The translations under genes were made by a program, and so were the position numbers. The notes beneath the pieces are model-generated. The model searched no databases. It was not told the origin of the DNA and was given only the letters and a program-made list of their open reading frames with translations. A stretch of DNA of 64,000 nucleotides from contig JAHREC010000007.1 in assembly GCA_020081605.1 (NCBI GenBank), positions 620,001 to 684,000 on the forward strand. Reading direction: 5' to 3'. Positions 34,842-46,864 of the stretch are shown here, in pieces (positions within the stretch are counted from its first letter, which is position 1; every line of letters begins with the position of its first letter). The stretch is from Albifimbria verrucaria (lineage: Eukaryota > Ascomycota > Sordariomycetes > Hypocreales > Stachybotryaceae).

Positions 34842-36316
34842 ATGGACCCAGCACCAATTCCTAAGAGTGTCTTGGGCAGGCATCGCCTGCTTGCGCCAAA
34901 GGCAGCTGTGAAGGTCAGTCCCTTTGCCTGGGGACTATGAACTTTGGCAACAGCGCGTCAGTAATACCTTTACCCTCTTGTACAACACTACTGTTACAGA
35001 ACGGCGGTCTAAATCGTATGAGATAGGAAGGAGCTCTTGGGAGAATGCGACCAGGCTACTGCTGAGAGTATCATGGATTGCTTCTATGAGCAGGTAAGTT
35101 TGACAAGCTTTTCTTTTTGTCATTTTTAGCGTCGTTCAGTGGTCCATGCAACACTCAACTGACGGATAATCCAGGGAGGTTAGTGAAAGCTATACTAAGA
35201 AACTTCCCTTACATTTCCATGCTGACCACTATGCAGGCAACTTCTTTGACACCGCCAATAACTACCAGTATCAGGAAACTGAGACATGGATTGGTGAATG
35301 GATGAAGAAGAGGGGCAATCGTGATGAACTTGGTAGGTTTGACTGCAATACCATGAAAGTTGAACTCGTGCTCTAACCATCTTCAAGTTATTGCAACCAA
35401 ATACACTGCCAACTACAGGCGCGGCCCGGGCGAGCCTGGTCTAGTCTCTAACTTCGGAGGGAACGGAAGCAAAAGCTTGCGAGTCTCCGTGGAAGCCAAC
35501 TTGAAGAAGCTTCAGACTAGTTACATAGACCTTGTAAGTGCTACTAGGATCGTCTTCCTACCCATGTTCTAATTCTTTCCCAGCTATATGTCCATTGGTG
35601 GGACTATACTACCCCATCGAGGAGCTCATGCATTCGCTTAACCATCTCGTTGCATCCGGCAAAGTCTTGTACCTGGGTATCAGTGATAGCCCGGCGTGGG
35701 TCGTCAGGTACGTTTATCCCAAGTCCTTACTTCGGGTATGGAGAAATCTCTAACACTGTACAGCAAAGCCAATGAATATGCCTGAAACCATGGGCTTCGC
35801 CAATTTTCCGTCTACCAGGGCCGATGGTCCGCTGCTTACCGTGATTTCGAACGGGATATCATCCCAATGTGCAAGGCTGAGGGTATGGGCATTGCTCCTT
35901 GGGGATCTCTTGGAGGAGGTAACTTCAAGACAGAAGAGCAACGGAATGGCGAAAAGAGTCGAAAGTGGTCTGTCATTACCGAGGATGAGATCAAAGTCAG
36001 CAAAGTTCTCGAGTCAATTGCTTCACGCAAAAACACCCTCATCACCAGCGTGGCTCTTGCATACGTTATGCACAAGTCTCCCTATGTGTTTCCCATCGTT
36101 GGAGGACGCAAAGTAGAGCATTTAAAGAGCAACATCGAAGCGCTGTCGCTTGGATTGACAGCGGAGGAAATCCAAGAGATTGAAGCAGCCATTCCGTTTG
36201 ATCTAGGCTTCCCACATAACCTCCTTTGGCAAAACGGCGTTGCCTCACCGCCTCAGAAGATCTGGCTCTCCAACGCATCAGGAGTCTTTGACTACGTCGA
36301 TGAACCCAAGGTATGA
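34842..36316 (+). CDS. Aldo-keto reductase, norsolorinic acid reductase type
   Basis: NADPH-dependent aldo-keto reductase of the fungal secondary-metabolism group that includes aflatoxin NorB. Catalytic tetrad visible: Asp and Tyr in FFDTANNYQ, Lys in ATKYT, His in YVHWWD. Other landmarks are [52 protein letters not shown] and [19 protein letters not shown]. Introns: 35094-35236 (or nearby), 35333-35397, 35534-35583 and 35708-35763. Start at 34842. Frame breaks near 34922, 35025, 35610; in addition codon 35783-35785 is TGA in an otherwise open, conserved segment. That is a substitution-type stop, which one-base deletions do not explain. Length without breaks is about 380 residues, normal for the group. 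Confidence 0.8.
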
Positions 36317-37977
36317 ACCAGTCCAGAATGGGTACAATGATAAGAAATCCTAACCACGTTATAGCCAATTGCCCCTCCCGCCAGCGCCGAGGCGTAGAGA
36401 GCTGTTTTGCATTTCAGGCCTAGACATCTACCATCTATAAGCTAACAGTTCCTATCCTGAATCAAAGTTCTCAAGAATTTAGGTGGAATGGAGAGTATTG
36501 ACAATATCCCATCAGAGGAAGTCCTGTGGAAAATACTGGATATTGAGGCAAAGGACGTGACTTCATATTATTGAAGGTTTAATATAATCATTTGCCTGCA
36601 ACCTAAATTGACTGAAACTGCTTTACGCAATAGGTCGTGGTGTATTGTACTGATTCGTAACCTTCGAATTCATAGAACTTATTGTGGAGTGGCATCTGGT
36701 AAATGAATTTGCCCTTCAACAACATTAATACCCTCACGGTACATCCGGCGCATTTCCTAAAATTCAATCGATGCTAGAATTACAAAACCAGGATCAAGAT
36801 TACAGAAAGAGATTTCAATTTTGGGTTGCAGTTTTCATGTCTAGGCCAAGGGCGGGAAACAATCAGGGTCCTCGTTTTACATCTAACCGCAGCGACAACA
36901 GGGACACCCTATCTAAGAGAGAAGTTCAATTATTGTGCCAGCTATCATAATAGGTTACCTCCAGCGAGTGACATTCCCACCCTACACAACTGGCACTAGC
37001 TACACTGCCTACTAAACTTCAATATGTGGGGCGCAGTATGGGTTGAAGTTCATCTCGATGTCAGTACGAAAAGAGGTGGTTAAGTGGCCAGACTCATGCT
37101 GCTTACTGGGCCTTCAAGGCCATCTAAAAGATCCTTGGTGGCAGGGTTGTCTCGGATGCAATGAAGTGGATCTGAGAAATGGCAGGCCTGAAAGTAGTGG
37201 GGATGAGTCTAGTGTGCAACCTTCGGGCTTTTCCCTTTGTTCTGCTTATTTTCTTATTCTATTACTATTACTATTATCATTATTATTATTTACTTCTAGT
37301 TTCAAAATCCGAGTCCCTCAATGAACGGTCAAAGTGATTTTGTGTAGATTTCTCTTCGCAGAGTCTGCGTAGGTTAGGTCATTATGGCAGGCTTGCTAAT
37401 TATCACTAACAGGTACTGAATCATTTGTCCCGACATCTACCTCTTTCCATCTCGGACCTGGTGGAGCTGGATGGCCCTACTGTTTAAGAATTTACCGTGC
37501 TACATTGACCATTTTCGATGTGATAAGGCTGGATATTTCAGGCCACCTCTAAGCTGTGACACCCATTAACCTTTCCAGTGATCAAAACAATGATGACCCC
37601 GAGGGCTCATTGATTGAACAATCGTACCCGAATCAGCATAATCTGAATGCTCGTCCAACTTTTATGAGCAGACATCTTCGTAAACGGCTTACACTCTCTC
37701 CTGACTGCTTTCTATGGTCTGATTCCATGGGTCGATTCCTATGGGCTGATAATTGACCGGCCTCATTCTCCCAGCGTTCTACCAAGGTCCTGTCGGAAGT
37801 CCTTCCAGGCACAAGAACCAATTTCTGTCAGATCTGTTTACCATATCATTACTCCGATCTAAGACTAATATTACTTAGACCATCCATTTTCCAAACACCT
37901 CTTCTTTATTTGCCAGAACCAACTCATCAATCGCCAGCTGTGGAAAGGAAGCCTTTGACAACGTCAAAGTCCTCAAA
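36317..37977. promoter_or_regulatory. Promoter region of flavin monooxygenase
   Basis: No gene; a TTATTATTA low-complexity tract lies at about 37256-37295. TCAGGCC at 37538-37544 and reverse TGAGGCC at 37759-37765 match the TRI6 consensus, 434 and 213 bases before the ATG. Confidence 0.45.
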
Positions 37978-39461
37978 ATGGCCGATTTAGTAGAACAACA
38001 TGATATCATCATCATTGGTGCCGGTCTGTCCGGTATCAACACTGCACACACTCTCCAAACGGAGATGAAACATAGAACGTTCACTATTCTTGAGAGCCGT
38101 TCTGTCATCGGGAGTACATGGAACTTCTTTCGTTACCCTGGGCTTCGTTGCGACTCATCCATGAATATCTATGGCTTTAAGTGGCACCCATGGAGCAAAC
38201 GCCATATGATCGCTTCTGGACAAGAGATCACCAACTACATGGAGGAAGCAGCGGAAGTGAGCGGTATCAAAGACAAAATTCAGTTTAACCACAAAGTAAC
38301 TGCAGCTGAGTGGAGCAGCGAGAGACAGAAATGGCGCCTCAAGATCGATGTCAACGGAACCCAGAAGATCTACGATGCCAATTTCATTTTCGCTTGTTCT
38401 GGTTACTTCTCATACGACAAAGCACAAGAAGCCGGCATTCCAGGCTTGGAAGACTTTCAAGGCAAGGTTGCACACCCCAATGGTGGCCTGAAGACCTCGA
38501 TTATTCAGGAAAACGCGTGGTTGTGATCGGATCAGGCGCAACTGCCATCACTCTTCTTCCCAACTTGGCTAAAACTGCTGGTCATGTAACGATGCTGCAA
38601 CGCAGCCCTTCCTATGTTATCCCTATCCCCAACCGAAGCCCTATCAACGACGTGATACAGCGCTGGTTCTCAGTAAACGTTGCTCACTGGCTATTGTGGT
38701 GGAAGGACGCACTTTACGAACTCATTTTCCTTGGCCTGGTTGCAGCCTTCCCTACTTGGGCTGGAGTAAAGCACTCAAGTGGTCGATGAAGAGGAACTCC
38801 TAAACATGTTGATGCCAATGTTCACTTCAACCCGAAACACGAGCCAATGGATCAGCGTATCTGCATGTGTCCTGACGGCGACTTCTTCAAAACACTCGCA
38901 AAGGACAACTGCGAGATTATTACTGATGTCATTGAAACTGTCACCAAAGAGGGCCTCACGCTCAAGTCTGGACGCAAACTAGAAGCTGATGTTATCGTTT
39001 CGGCTACTGGCCTTCATCTGCAGTATCTTGGAGGAATGGATGTACGTGTGGACGGCAAGGCCGTCGACGTCCGGGACCATTACTCATGGCGTTGCTGCAT
39101 GCTGGACTCGGTACCCAACTTGGCATATACCACAGGCTATATCCAGAGCACTTGGACCATCGGACAGTCTCTGGTCACAAAATTGGGCATTCGTGTTCTG
39201 AGAGCCATGGAAGCCAAGAATGTAACAAGCGCCACGCCTACGATAGATCGCCACGGACTGGAAAAGAGGTCAAAGTTGGCGTTCGATACGCGGGCCAACT
39301 ATGTCGTAAAGGCTGCTGACCGACTACCCAAAACTACGAATGAAGGGCCATGGTATCAGCGAGCTCACCCGTTCCGGGATATTATTGCAGTGTATTTTGG
39401 CAACATCAACAAAGGCCTAGTATTTGCTGGAGCTGAAGGTAGCGAAGGAAAGGTGGTGTAA
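37978..39461 (+). CDS. Flavin monooxygenase, Baeyer-Villiger type (EthA-like)
   Basis: FAD- and NADPH-dependent monooxygenase of about 495 residues, no introns. FAD-binding Rossmann motif IIGAGLSGINTAHTL at residues 13-27; second dinucleotide motif VVVIGSGATAITLLPNLA. The Baeyer-Villiger fingerprint FxGxxxHxxxW is present as FQGKVAH followed in the adjacent frame by QWWPED. ATG-type motif SATGLHLQYLGG near residue 330. Frame breaks near 38475, 38763, 38793 and 38808, each consistent with one missing base; the order of motifs is intact across them. Such enzymes insert oxygen next to a ketone to give an ester or lactone. The TRI6-like promoter sites suggest that it acts in the cluster pathway; which ketone is unknown. 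Confidence 0.85.
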
Positions 39462-41423
39462 GCATGAAGAATATGATGAACGCCCGCTGCGGCTTGCTAT
39501 CAAGGTGCATAACAACTCTGCGTGTTTATTAATTTAGTTGCCACTTGCGAAAGACCATTTAGAAATCATCATATATTAGGAGATTAGACCAGTTTGCGCG
39601 TTGGACAAAATCCATCAAGAAGCTGATGCAAGGCTCGACTGTGAGGTTGTGGTGGGTTGGCGACTGTTTTGGAACTGCTTGGGAACGTGTGGGAGCAGGT
39701 TGAGCTTTTTCTGAGTACAGTATCTTGACAGTCTATTACCTGCACTATCTGATGAATACTAAGATGAATAGAAAGACATTATCTAGACAGTCTAAAGTCT
39801 GTAGCCCTTACTTTCGAATGAACATTGCTTACATCGATTTAAGTCACAATAACAGGAATGATTGCCCCATCGGCTTTACTTTCACGCTGGACAAGTGAAC
39901 GCCAGGTTCTCTTGGGTAGTAACTACTCCATGAACCATAAGACGTATCATTATATGGGATGCCCATGAAATATGGTCTGGCTCTTTGTCCTAAGTCATAT
40001 GGTGAGTATTCCTTGTGTTAAGTTGCGTTTAGTACCGAATGCGAGAGAAAGATGGCTTCGAGTCCAGTGGTCAACTGTAGAACGATTCCTCGTTTGGGTA
40101 TTAATGTGACGATTTACGTCTCATAAAGAATTGGATTGAAGGTTCCAAGATGTTGTCATCGAAATCCTTGTTGACATCTATCTGATATTGGCGTCGCATC
40201 TACCTTTGTTATATGCGCTTTTGTTTAAACTGCTAGACACCCACAAATGCACCACCACTGGTGGACCGATTAGACCTCATCATGTCAATAGCTCAGTTAG
40301 TTTACAGCCTTTCGAGTAACAGGTAATTTGTGGATAGTCGGGGTTTTAACTAAAGAAGGGAAATAATATAGTATTGCAGATATCGCAATACTCTGCTCAT
40401 CGCCGTTCTATTGTTTCACTTGCAGCAATGAATATGTCCTGTAACTGGTCCAAATTGATTGTCAGAACTGTTGGCATAAAGAGTTTTAGTAGCATAACTA
40501 ACGTTAGTGGTGCATCTAGGGGCGACTAAGCTGGTTTCAGACTTACCTCAGTTAGACAAATGCGAGTCGATGATTGTCACCTCATGCCCATGATTAGGGC
40601 CTCACGTATTAAGGCCTTCCAAAAATATGTGACCTCAAAGTTATTGGATCAGTGGCTAATATAAACAAGCCATCTATTTACGTAACGAACAAATGGCTTG
40701 AGATGTCAGCGATCGATTTCACGATTAGCAAAAGCTCCATCAATCTTTCAATGTTGGAGGAATGTCTCGTTACAGGCATTTCAGACTTTGGTGAAGAATT
40801 TTGTGCAGTGCCTTTTAAGACACAGGTAACCAAATCAACGCAAATTAATAATGAGATCCTAGTATTAGCAATAATCAATAGTGATGGAAAGAGGAGAGCA
40901 AGATGGCATTATTCTTTACAACTGATGTTCATTGGGCCGTCGTCTTGAAACCACCTTTCCATATAATGTTGTGAGTACCCGGACCCATCATGTAAGTTTG
41001 ATAGTCTCGGCGATAACGTTAGTTCTTTTTGAACTTCATGATCAAGCGTTGGGATTCATTGAAACAACTGTGACGAGTAGACACAATAGTGGAGTTTCAG
41101 GCCAAAGGGTCCAGTTGCACTTGCTCACGGCCCAGCTTCTGTATCCCCATATTTTCTAATACTAGGTCGAAACAGGGGTGGCAGTGGCGTTACTCAACAA
41201 CAGTGCTTCCACGAAGGGCCCTATGGAGACGCTGGGTGCCCGAAGGGCCTAAAGCGGAATAGATTGTTCGAAGGCCAGCAAATACTGATGTCCGAATTGC
41301 TGGCGGCCCGAGATATATAAGGGCGATTAGATGCATATCGAAAGAATGAAAACGCAGCAGTTTGTGCAGTGCAGCGAAGACTACAACAGAATACTTACCA
41401 CATACCACTATAAGCAATTCATC
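39462..41423. promoter_or_regulatory. Promoter region of NTF2-like gene
   Basis: No supported gene (the open frame 40652-40948 has random composition). TCAGGCC at 41097-41103 and reverse TTAGGCC at 41246-41252 match the TRI6 consensus. A TATA box TATATAAG is at 41314-41321, 103 bases before the ATG. Confidence 0.5.
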
Positions 41424-41893
41424 ATGGCTCCCCTTGTGAACAGTGGTGCTCCTGGACAGGACGTTGAATCTTTCATCAACAAGTTTTACGAGTGGTCTGA
41501 CAACCCGGAGGACAACGAGCCCTGGATCAACGCGTTCACCGACGACGCGTACGTACAGATTGGCTCCCAGAAGGCTCAGGGAGCCGAAGGTATGTCCAGA
41601 CAATCTATGCAGCTTCAATGGGATATGCGTACCTAGATATTAACAACACAACAGAGATCCGCAAACTGCGAGGCTGGATTTTCGATGTCATTGCTGAGAG
41701 CAAGCACACGGTCTCCAAGATCTTGAAGTCTAGTGAAGGATCCGACCCCGAGTGCATGCTGATTGGCGATGCTAAGTTCTTGACCAAGGACCAGCTTGCT
41801 GTCAGCTCCAGCTGGGCCGGTCACGTGGAGTTGAAGAAGCAGGGCGATGAATGGAAACTCGCTAGCTACCGAGTCTGGAGTCAGACTGAGTAA
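41424..41893 (+). CDS. Small NTF2-like (SnoaL-fold) protein
   Basis: Intact 134-residue protein, one intron at 41590-41654 (GTATGT..ACAACAG) joined in frame. The pattern fits the cone-shaped NTF2/SnoaL fold: N-terminal helix QDVESFINKFYEWSDNPED, then AFTDDAYVQIGSQKAQGAEE, LRGWIFDVIAESKHTVSKI, and strands LIGDAKFLTKDQLAVSSSWA and DEWKLASYRVWSQTE. Members include cyclases, isomerases and dehydratases in fungal pathways, but many have unknown roles. Start at 41424 is in good context (ATCATGGC) with a TATA box upstream. It is one of only three complete genes without any frame break in the cluster region. A catalytic or product-binding role is possible; no catalytic residue can be assigned. Confidence 0.75.
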
Positions 41894-44007
41894 TTAAGCA
41901 ATGGAGGTCTGAATACCTATTGCAATATAGTAGATACCAATATACGTATAATTACAAAATCGAGAAGACCCAAGAAGAAACACGTGACAATGTTGTTGAG
42001 TAACCTAAAGCAGTGTCAGATATGTGAGCTTGAGTTTGTTTGTTTTACGAGAGATGATGAATACAAATGAAACAACTGCTTTGATACTTGTGAACACAAA
42101 GCTGAAGAGGGTAATCATCCAACAACAATACTATATCTCGAGTAAAACTCGCAAGATTCATGTATCTTTACCAAGTGTCAATAACTGAATCAGAGTGAGC
42201 ATTATACATTCAAGTATCCGATTTGATTACGCAAAGGCTATAATTATAATTGGAGGGCTTATCAAATTATCTTGTTCTATTGTCTGAACCTACAGGTTTT
42301 TGGGTCTAATTTAGGGGTGCACTTGATTCTTGTTCTATGGTTACACGACCTGTGTATCTTCATACAATAGGAAAACCTATATGATTGATCCTTTTTTCTC
42401 AAGATATTGCTAAACATTTTCTTTTTTGGTTGCTTTGATGGAGCCTTGAATCGCTACGTTTTATCGTATAGTATGACAAGTATTCATTGGGCACAGTAAC
42501 TTTCCTTTTGGCCTTATTTGCATCCTTTTCCTCAGCTGTTCATCTGTTTTCGTGTTGTGCATATTAATCCGCTTATCACTTATAGTGTTATGTGACTTGA
42601 CACCTTATATCTGTACTGGCATAGCACGCGGTTGGATGACACTGTACGTATGACTGCATTGCCGAAGACATAATTTAAGATGCAAACTTTCGGCGGATTC
42701 TATCGTCTCTTGTGTCATGCATGGGGCCATCTTGTTAAGTCGTAAATCCTTGCTACCATCGAGTCTTACTTATTGTCATACCTGAATGAGCTCATGGGAA
42801 AATCTGCTGGATTAAATCTCTGATTTACCTTTATGGCAGCTTTAGGTTGAGACCTACAAGAACCTTTTTGATGGAATTGGCCTTAATTCAACACCCTTGG
42901 TCGTGACCAGAGAATACCATGCATAGCTGAGTTATTACATCTCGTTTGATACACTCAATGTGCCTCACACAGCAAATGAGATCTCTAGAATGCTTGCCTA
43001 TCCAGTATTTGATATTGTCCAAGTCCTCTTTCTAGCTTTCGTTTTGAAGAACTCACATGTGGGCGTTTTTCAGAGAAATCTGCATCAAGCATCTCTTTAA
43101 CAGTAAATAAGTCATAAAAATATCCTTGGTACGATAGCCACAGAATGTATGCTGGGATCTCGTTGAAAATGAATGTAGCCATTCACAATGACAGTGACAT
43201 ATCTCAATACTGACAGTGGAGCATAGCTATACCTGCCAGAATGGTTGGAATCGAGGCTACAAGTAATGTTCAAATTTTTAAACAGCGGAATCGATCAGAC
43301 ACCGATGGTAGTGTCATCCTGAGAAATGATAAAGCTATCTGAATTGTGTGTAAAGGATATGCCCTGATCTGGCAGCCTCCTTGATGTTCGGCCCTCTCCT
43401 AAGAAAGACAACTCCGACGACTGCATCGATCTTGCACGACCTCAATACCGCTGCAAATGGCTTTATATTTGTTCGTGCGACTTGAACGATGTCTTCCATT
43501 CGTAAACGTCTATCTTGTGCGACCACTTCACGATCTGTGCATGCGTGTGATTGATTGTAGCCCCTGCCTGTCAGATCTAATACCCTGCTTTTATATGTGG
43601 CCAAGATGGCTTTTGGTAGCACACCTGTTTAGGTGATTACGATGATAATTCAGTGTTGTGCTTCTACAGTCTACTTGATTCCACTGTCTCAAAGGATGCT
43701 GAGACCTGAAATTCATAAGACGTATTGCACAACCAGGGACCTGGTAAGGCCGTACGGACTAAATCCTCCCTGCGTCCAAGCTAGCAGCGTCAAACGTAGG
43801 GCCTGCCCCTGACCAATTTTAGGCTCTTCAGGCTACCTTCTCAAGCTAACCAATCAATTGCGTGCCAAATGCATTGCCGTTTTCATCTACATCGGAGGTG
43901 GATGTGCCATGATAAATAAATAACTTTGCATTTGGCCCAAACTTGACTTATTTCGCTGAGTATCTAGAGCCTCCTGGTCTTCGAATTCTCAGATCACATT
44001 CGAAAAA
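41894..44007. other. 2.1-kb intergenic region; one TRI6-like site
   Basis: AT-rich. TAAGGCC at 43745-43751 lies 257 bases before the P450. Two minus-strand open frames (43335-43622 with VARTNIKPFAAVLRSCKIDA, and 42985-43182 with FIFNEIPAYILWLSYQG) look weakly protein-like and could be a decayed gene, but I recognise no family. Confidence 0.4.
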
Positions 44008-45790
44008 ATGATTACAGACGTGTTCCTCAAGCTCTCCACACCAGAGAGTCTTGGCGTTATCCTCGCCTTGGCTCTTGGTAGTGTGGTCGTGAGACTTGCT
44101 GTCTCCGCCTGGAAGAACAGGGATCTTGCCAGACTTCCTCTCGTCAATGGCAAGAAGTGGTGGCAGTTGACTTCAAAGGAGCAGCGAATGAACTTTTGCA
44201 CTCAGGCAAAGTACATGATTGACGATGCATTTGTTAATGTACGCTCTCTCCGCTCAACTTATAGCACGTTGACTGACAACAGCTCCTTAGGTTGGTGATA
44301 AGTTCCGCGTACAGACAGAGAATGGAATTGAGCTAGTGCTCTCAGCCGATTACGCCACTGGTATCAAGGACAACCCTGCATTGTGCTTCGGCGCCCAGAT
44401 GGAAGAGGTTGGTACATATTGTCCCTTTGCATTCTATCGGGCTGTGGTTGACAAATTACAAACAGGAGTTCCACATCAACATCGATGGTTTCAAGCCTTG
44501 GCGTGAAGGTCGCCAGAGTGGCATTTTCCAGCATGCTGTGCAGGTCAACTTGACCCAGGACATTTCAGCTCTGAACAGGCCGCTTTCTGAAGAGGCGAGC
44601 CATGCGCTCGAGAAGCATATCGGAAACAACAAGGGTAAGTTGGCCATTCCGCGACAAGCTCAGGGTTCGGTGGAACTAACATATCATCATAGATTGGACC
44701 GAGATTCCTGTCAAGGTTGCTGCTTTCAAAATTATCTCCCAGATGTCTTCCCGTGTCTTCCTCGGCGAGGAGCTTTGCCGTAACGAGGAGTGGCTCCAAG
44801 TGACAGTCGACTACACCCAGAATGCCATCATCGCCGCCCAGGAACTTCGTCTTTGGCCTCGCCTCCTCCGCCCTTTTGTTTTCAACTACGTCAACCCCGA
44901 TGCAAGACCATCAGGGAGCAGCTGAAGAAATCCGAAGATCTTGTCAACCCTGTCCTTGAGAAACGCCGCCGCGAAACTGAAGAGCGCAAGAACGCAGGAT
45001 TGAAGCCAATTCACCATTCGGATGCTATGCAGTGGATGGATGATGCGGCTAATGGTCGCAAATATGATGCAGGTGCTTCTCAAATTATGATGGCTATTGC
45101 TGCCAACTTCACAGGCTCTGACATGCTTACCGGAGCCTTGATCTGTATCTCCCAGGACCCTGAGCTTGTCAAGGACATGCGAAAGGAGATCATCACTGTG
45201 ATGAACGAATGCCAGTGGAACAAGTCTACACTCTACAACCTGAGACTCATGGACAGTGTGCTCAAGGAGACTCAGCGTATGAAGCCTGCAGCTATTGGTA
45301 AGTTTCTCCTCCTCGACCAAAACGTTTGATGGGTTTAGGACAAAATAAAAATGCTAATTCAAATGTTGCAGCTGTTATGCGTCGCAAGGCTATTGAGGAC
45401 ACCAAGCTTCCTGATGGTACTAGAATCCCCAAGGGCACCAACATGATGGTTTCCACACACAAGTCATGGGACCCTAACACCTATGAGAACCCTGAGAAGT
45501 TTGACGGTTACCGTTTCTTGCGCAAGCGCGAGAACGAGAAGATTGAAACCGCCCAGTTTGTCTCAACTACTCCAGAGTCCTTGGGCTTCGGTCTTGGCAA
45601 GTTTGCCTGCCCGGGTCGTTTCTTTGCTGCCAACGAGTTGAAGATTATCCTCAGTCACATCATCATGAAGTATGACATGAAGCTGGTCCCCGGCACCACT
45701 ACCGACACACAGTTTTACTCCCTGTTCTCCATGGGCAACGATAACGCGAAGATTATGTTCCGTCGTCGCCAAGAGGAGGTGACATTATAA
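44008..45790 (+). CDS. Cytochrome P450 (CYP68/CYP503-like)
   Basis: ER-anchored P450 of about 513 residues. Anchor LGVILALALGSVVVRLAVSA after a short lumenal tail; proline-poor linker; FHINIDGFKPWREG; I-helix region AIAANFTGSDMLTGALI; K-helix VLKETQRMKPAAI (ExxR); heme loop GFGLGKFACPGRFFAANELK. Introns at 44239-44290, 44408-44465, 44635-44692 and 45298-45371, all giving in-frame joins. One frame break near 44899. The heme and C-terminal segments are very similar in style to the P450 at 31.2-33.1 kb, so the two may be related copies. A hydroxylase for the trichothecene core or for a side chain are both possible; I cannot assign a TRI number. Confidence 0.85.
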
Positions 45791-46864
45791 GTAGCGGTTG
45801 AGTATTAAATTAGCGGCGTTTATTTTGAACTGCTAGAGCAGTGATGGGTGCATGCACCTGGCGGTGCAAATACGCCAAACGTCACAACACATATAAATAA
45901 TGAGATAGAACCCTCCAGCGATGAGCTATTGGTGGCATTATATTTACAAGAATCACGAAACTATTACTTAAATGTTCCTTCGTCTTTTTAGTATACATCT
46001 CGATTTCAGAGCTACTCAATGGGGCTCAACGAGAAAGACTCGTGTGTGAAGCCCAATTCAAGTCAACCTCGTCAGACAATTAACCAAAGACCTGTGCAGG
46101 TGCCTCGTGTCAAAGTGTGGTAAAACGATATACAGCTGTATTAAAGTATTTACCCTATAAATTTAACCTGTACTTGCATCGTATACATGGCAAAAGTCGT
46201 GACAGACTTTAGAAATGAGGTGAGCATCGGCACAGGGCCACTGGTGAAGTGACACCAAGAGTAATAGAAAAGTTTTATTTATATACATTTCACCAGCCCC
46301 AATGTAGCTGCACCAGCTGAGTATACTTGCAAGGCGCTTGCTATGCGGCTTGGAAGTTGTATAACAAGTATCTGGTATGTAACTGATGGCCTCATTGGTT
46401 GACGTTTGCCCTAACTTGTTTCCACCAAAGCGCATATCAAGATATTCAGGACATCATTCGATCGGTTATGCGAACATTTGATTCGACTAGATACTGGAAA
46501 CTGGTGATAATTATTCTGAGGCCGCTACAAAAGAAATATGAAAGAAAAAAGCTGTAAGGGTGTTTGATACACTGCGTGGCGAGTTCGTTGTGTAATCACT
46601 AAAAATTCTTTCTAGATTAAGAGAAGATGCCCTAGTCACATATCACAGGCTTTCTTTTGTTTAATCTCAATGTGTTTCCGCTATAGTTTTATTGCTATTG
46701 TGTTCAAACTTGAATATCTTGATGTCCATCATAATGACGGGCGGAATTGATCTGAATGCCATTGTTAAATCGACTAGCACGCCACATTGGAGTCTACCTG
46801 CTGTGCCTAAAATCTTTATGGTTGTCCTCACAAGTATTCGCCCCTAATCGCCAGTTGAGCTGTC
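45791..46864. other. Convergent intergenic region
   Basis: 1.1 kb between tail-to-tail genes. No gene or notable structure. Confidence 0.5.

Noticed and set aside
37256..37295. TTATTATTA tract
   Set aside because: Simple low-complexity sequence without coding or regulatory context.
40652..40948. 98-codon open frame
   Set aside because: AT-rich random composition, mirrored by a minus-strand frame, no motif.
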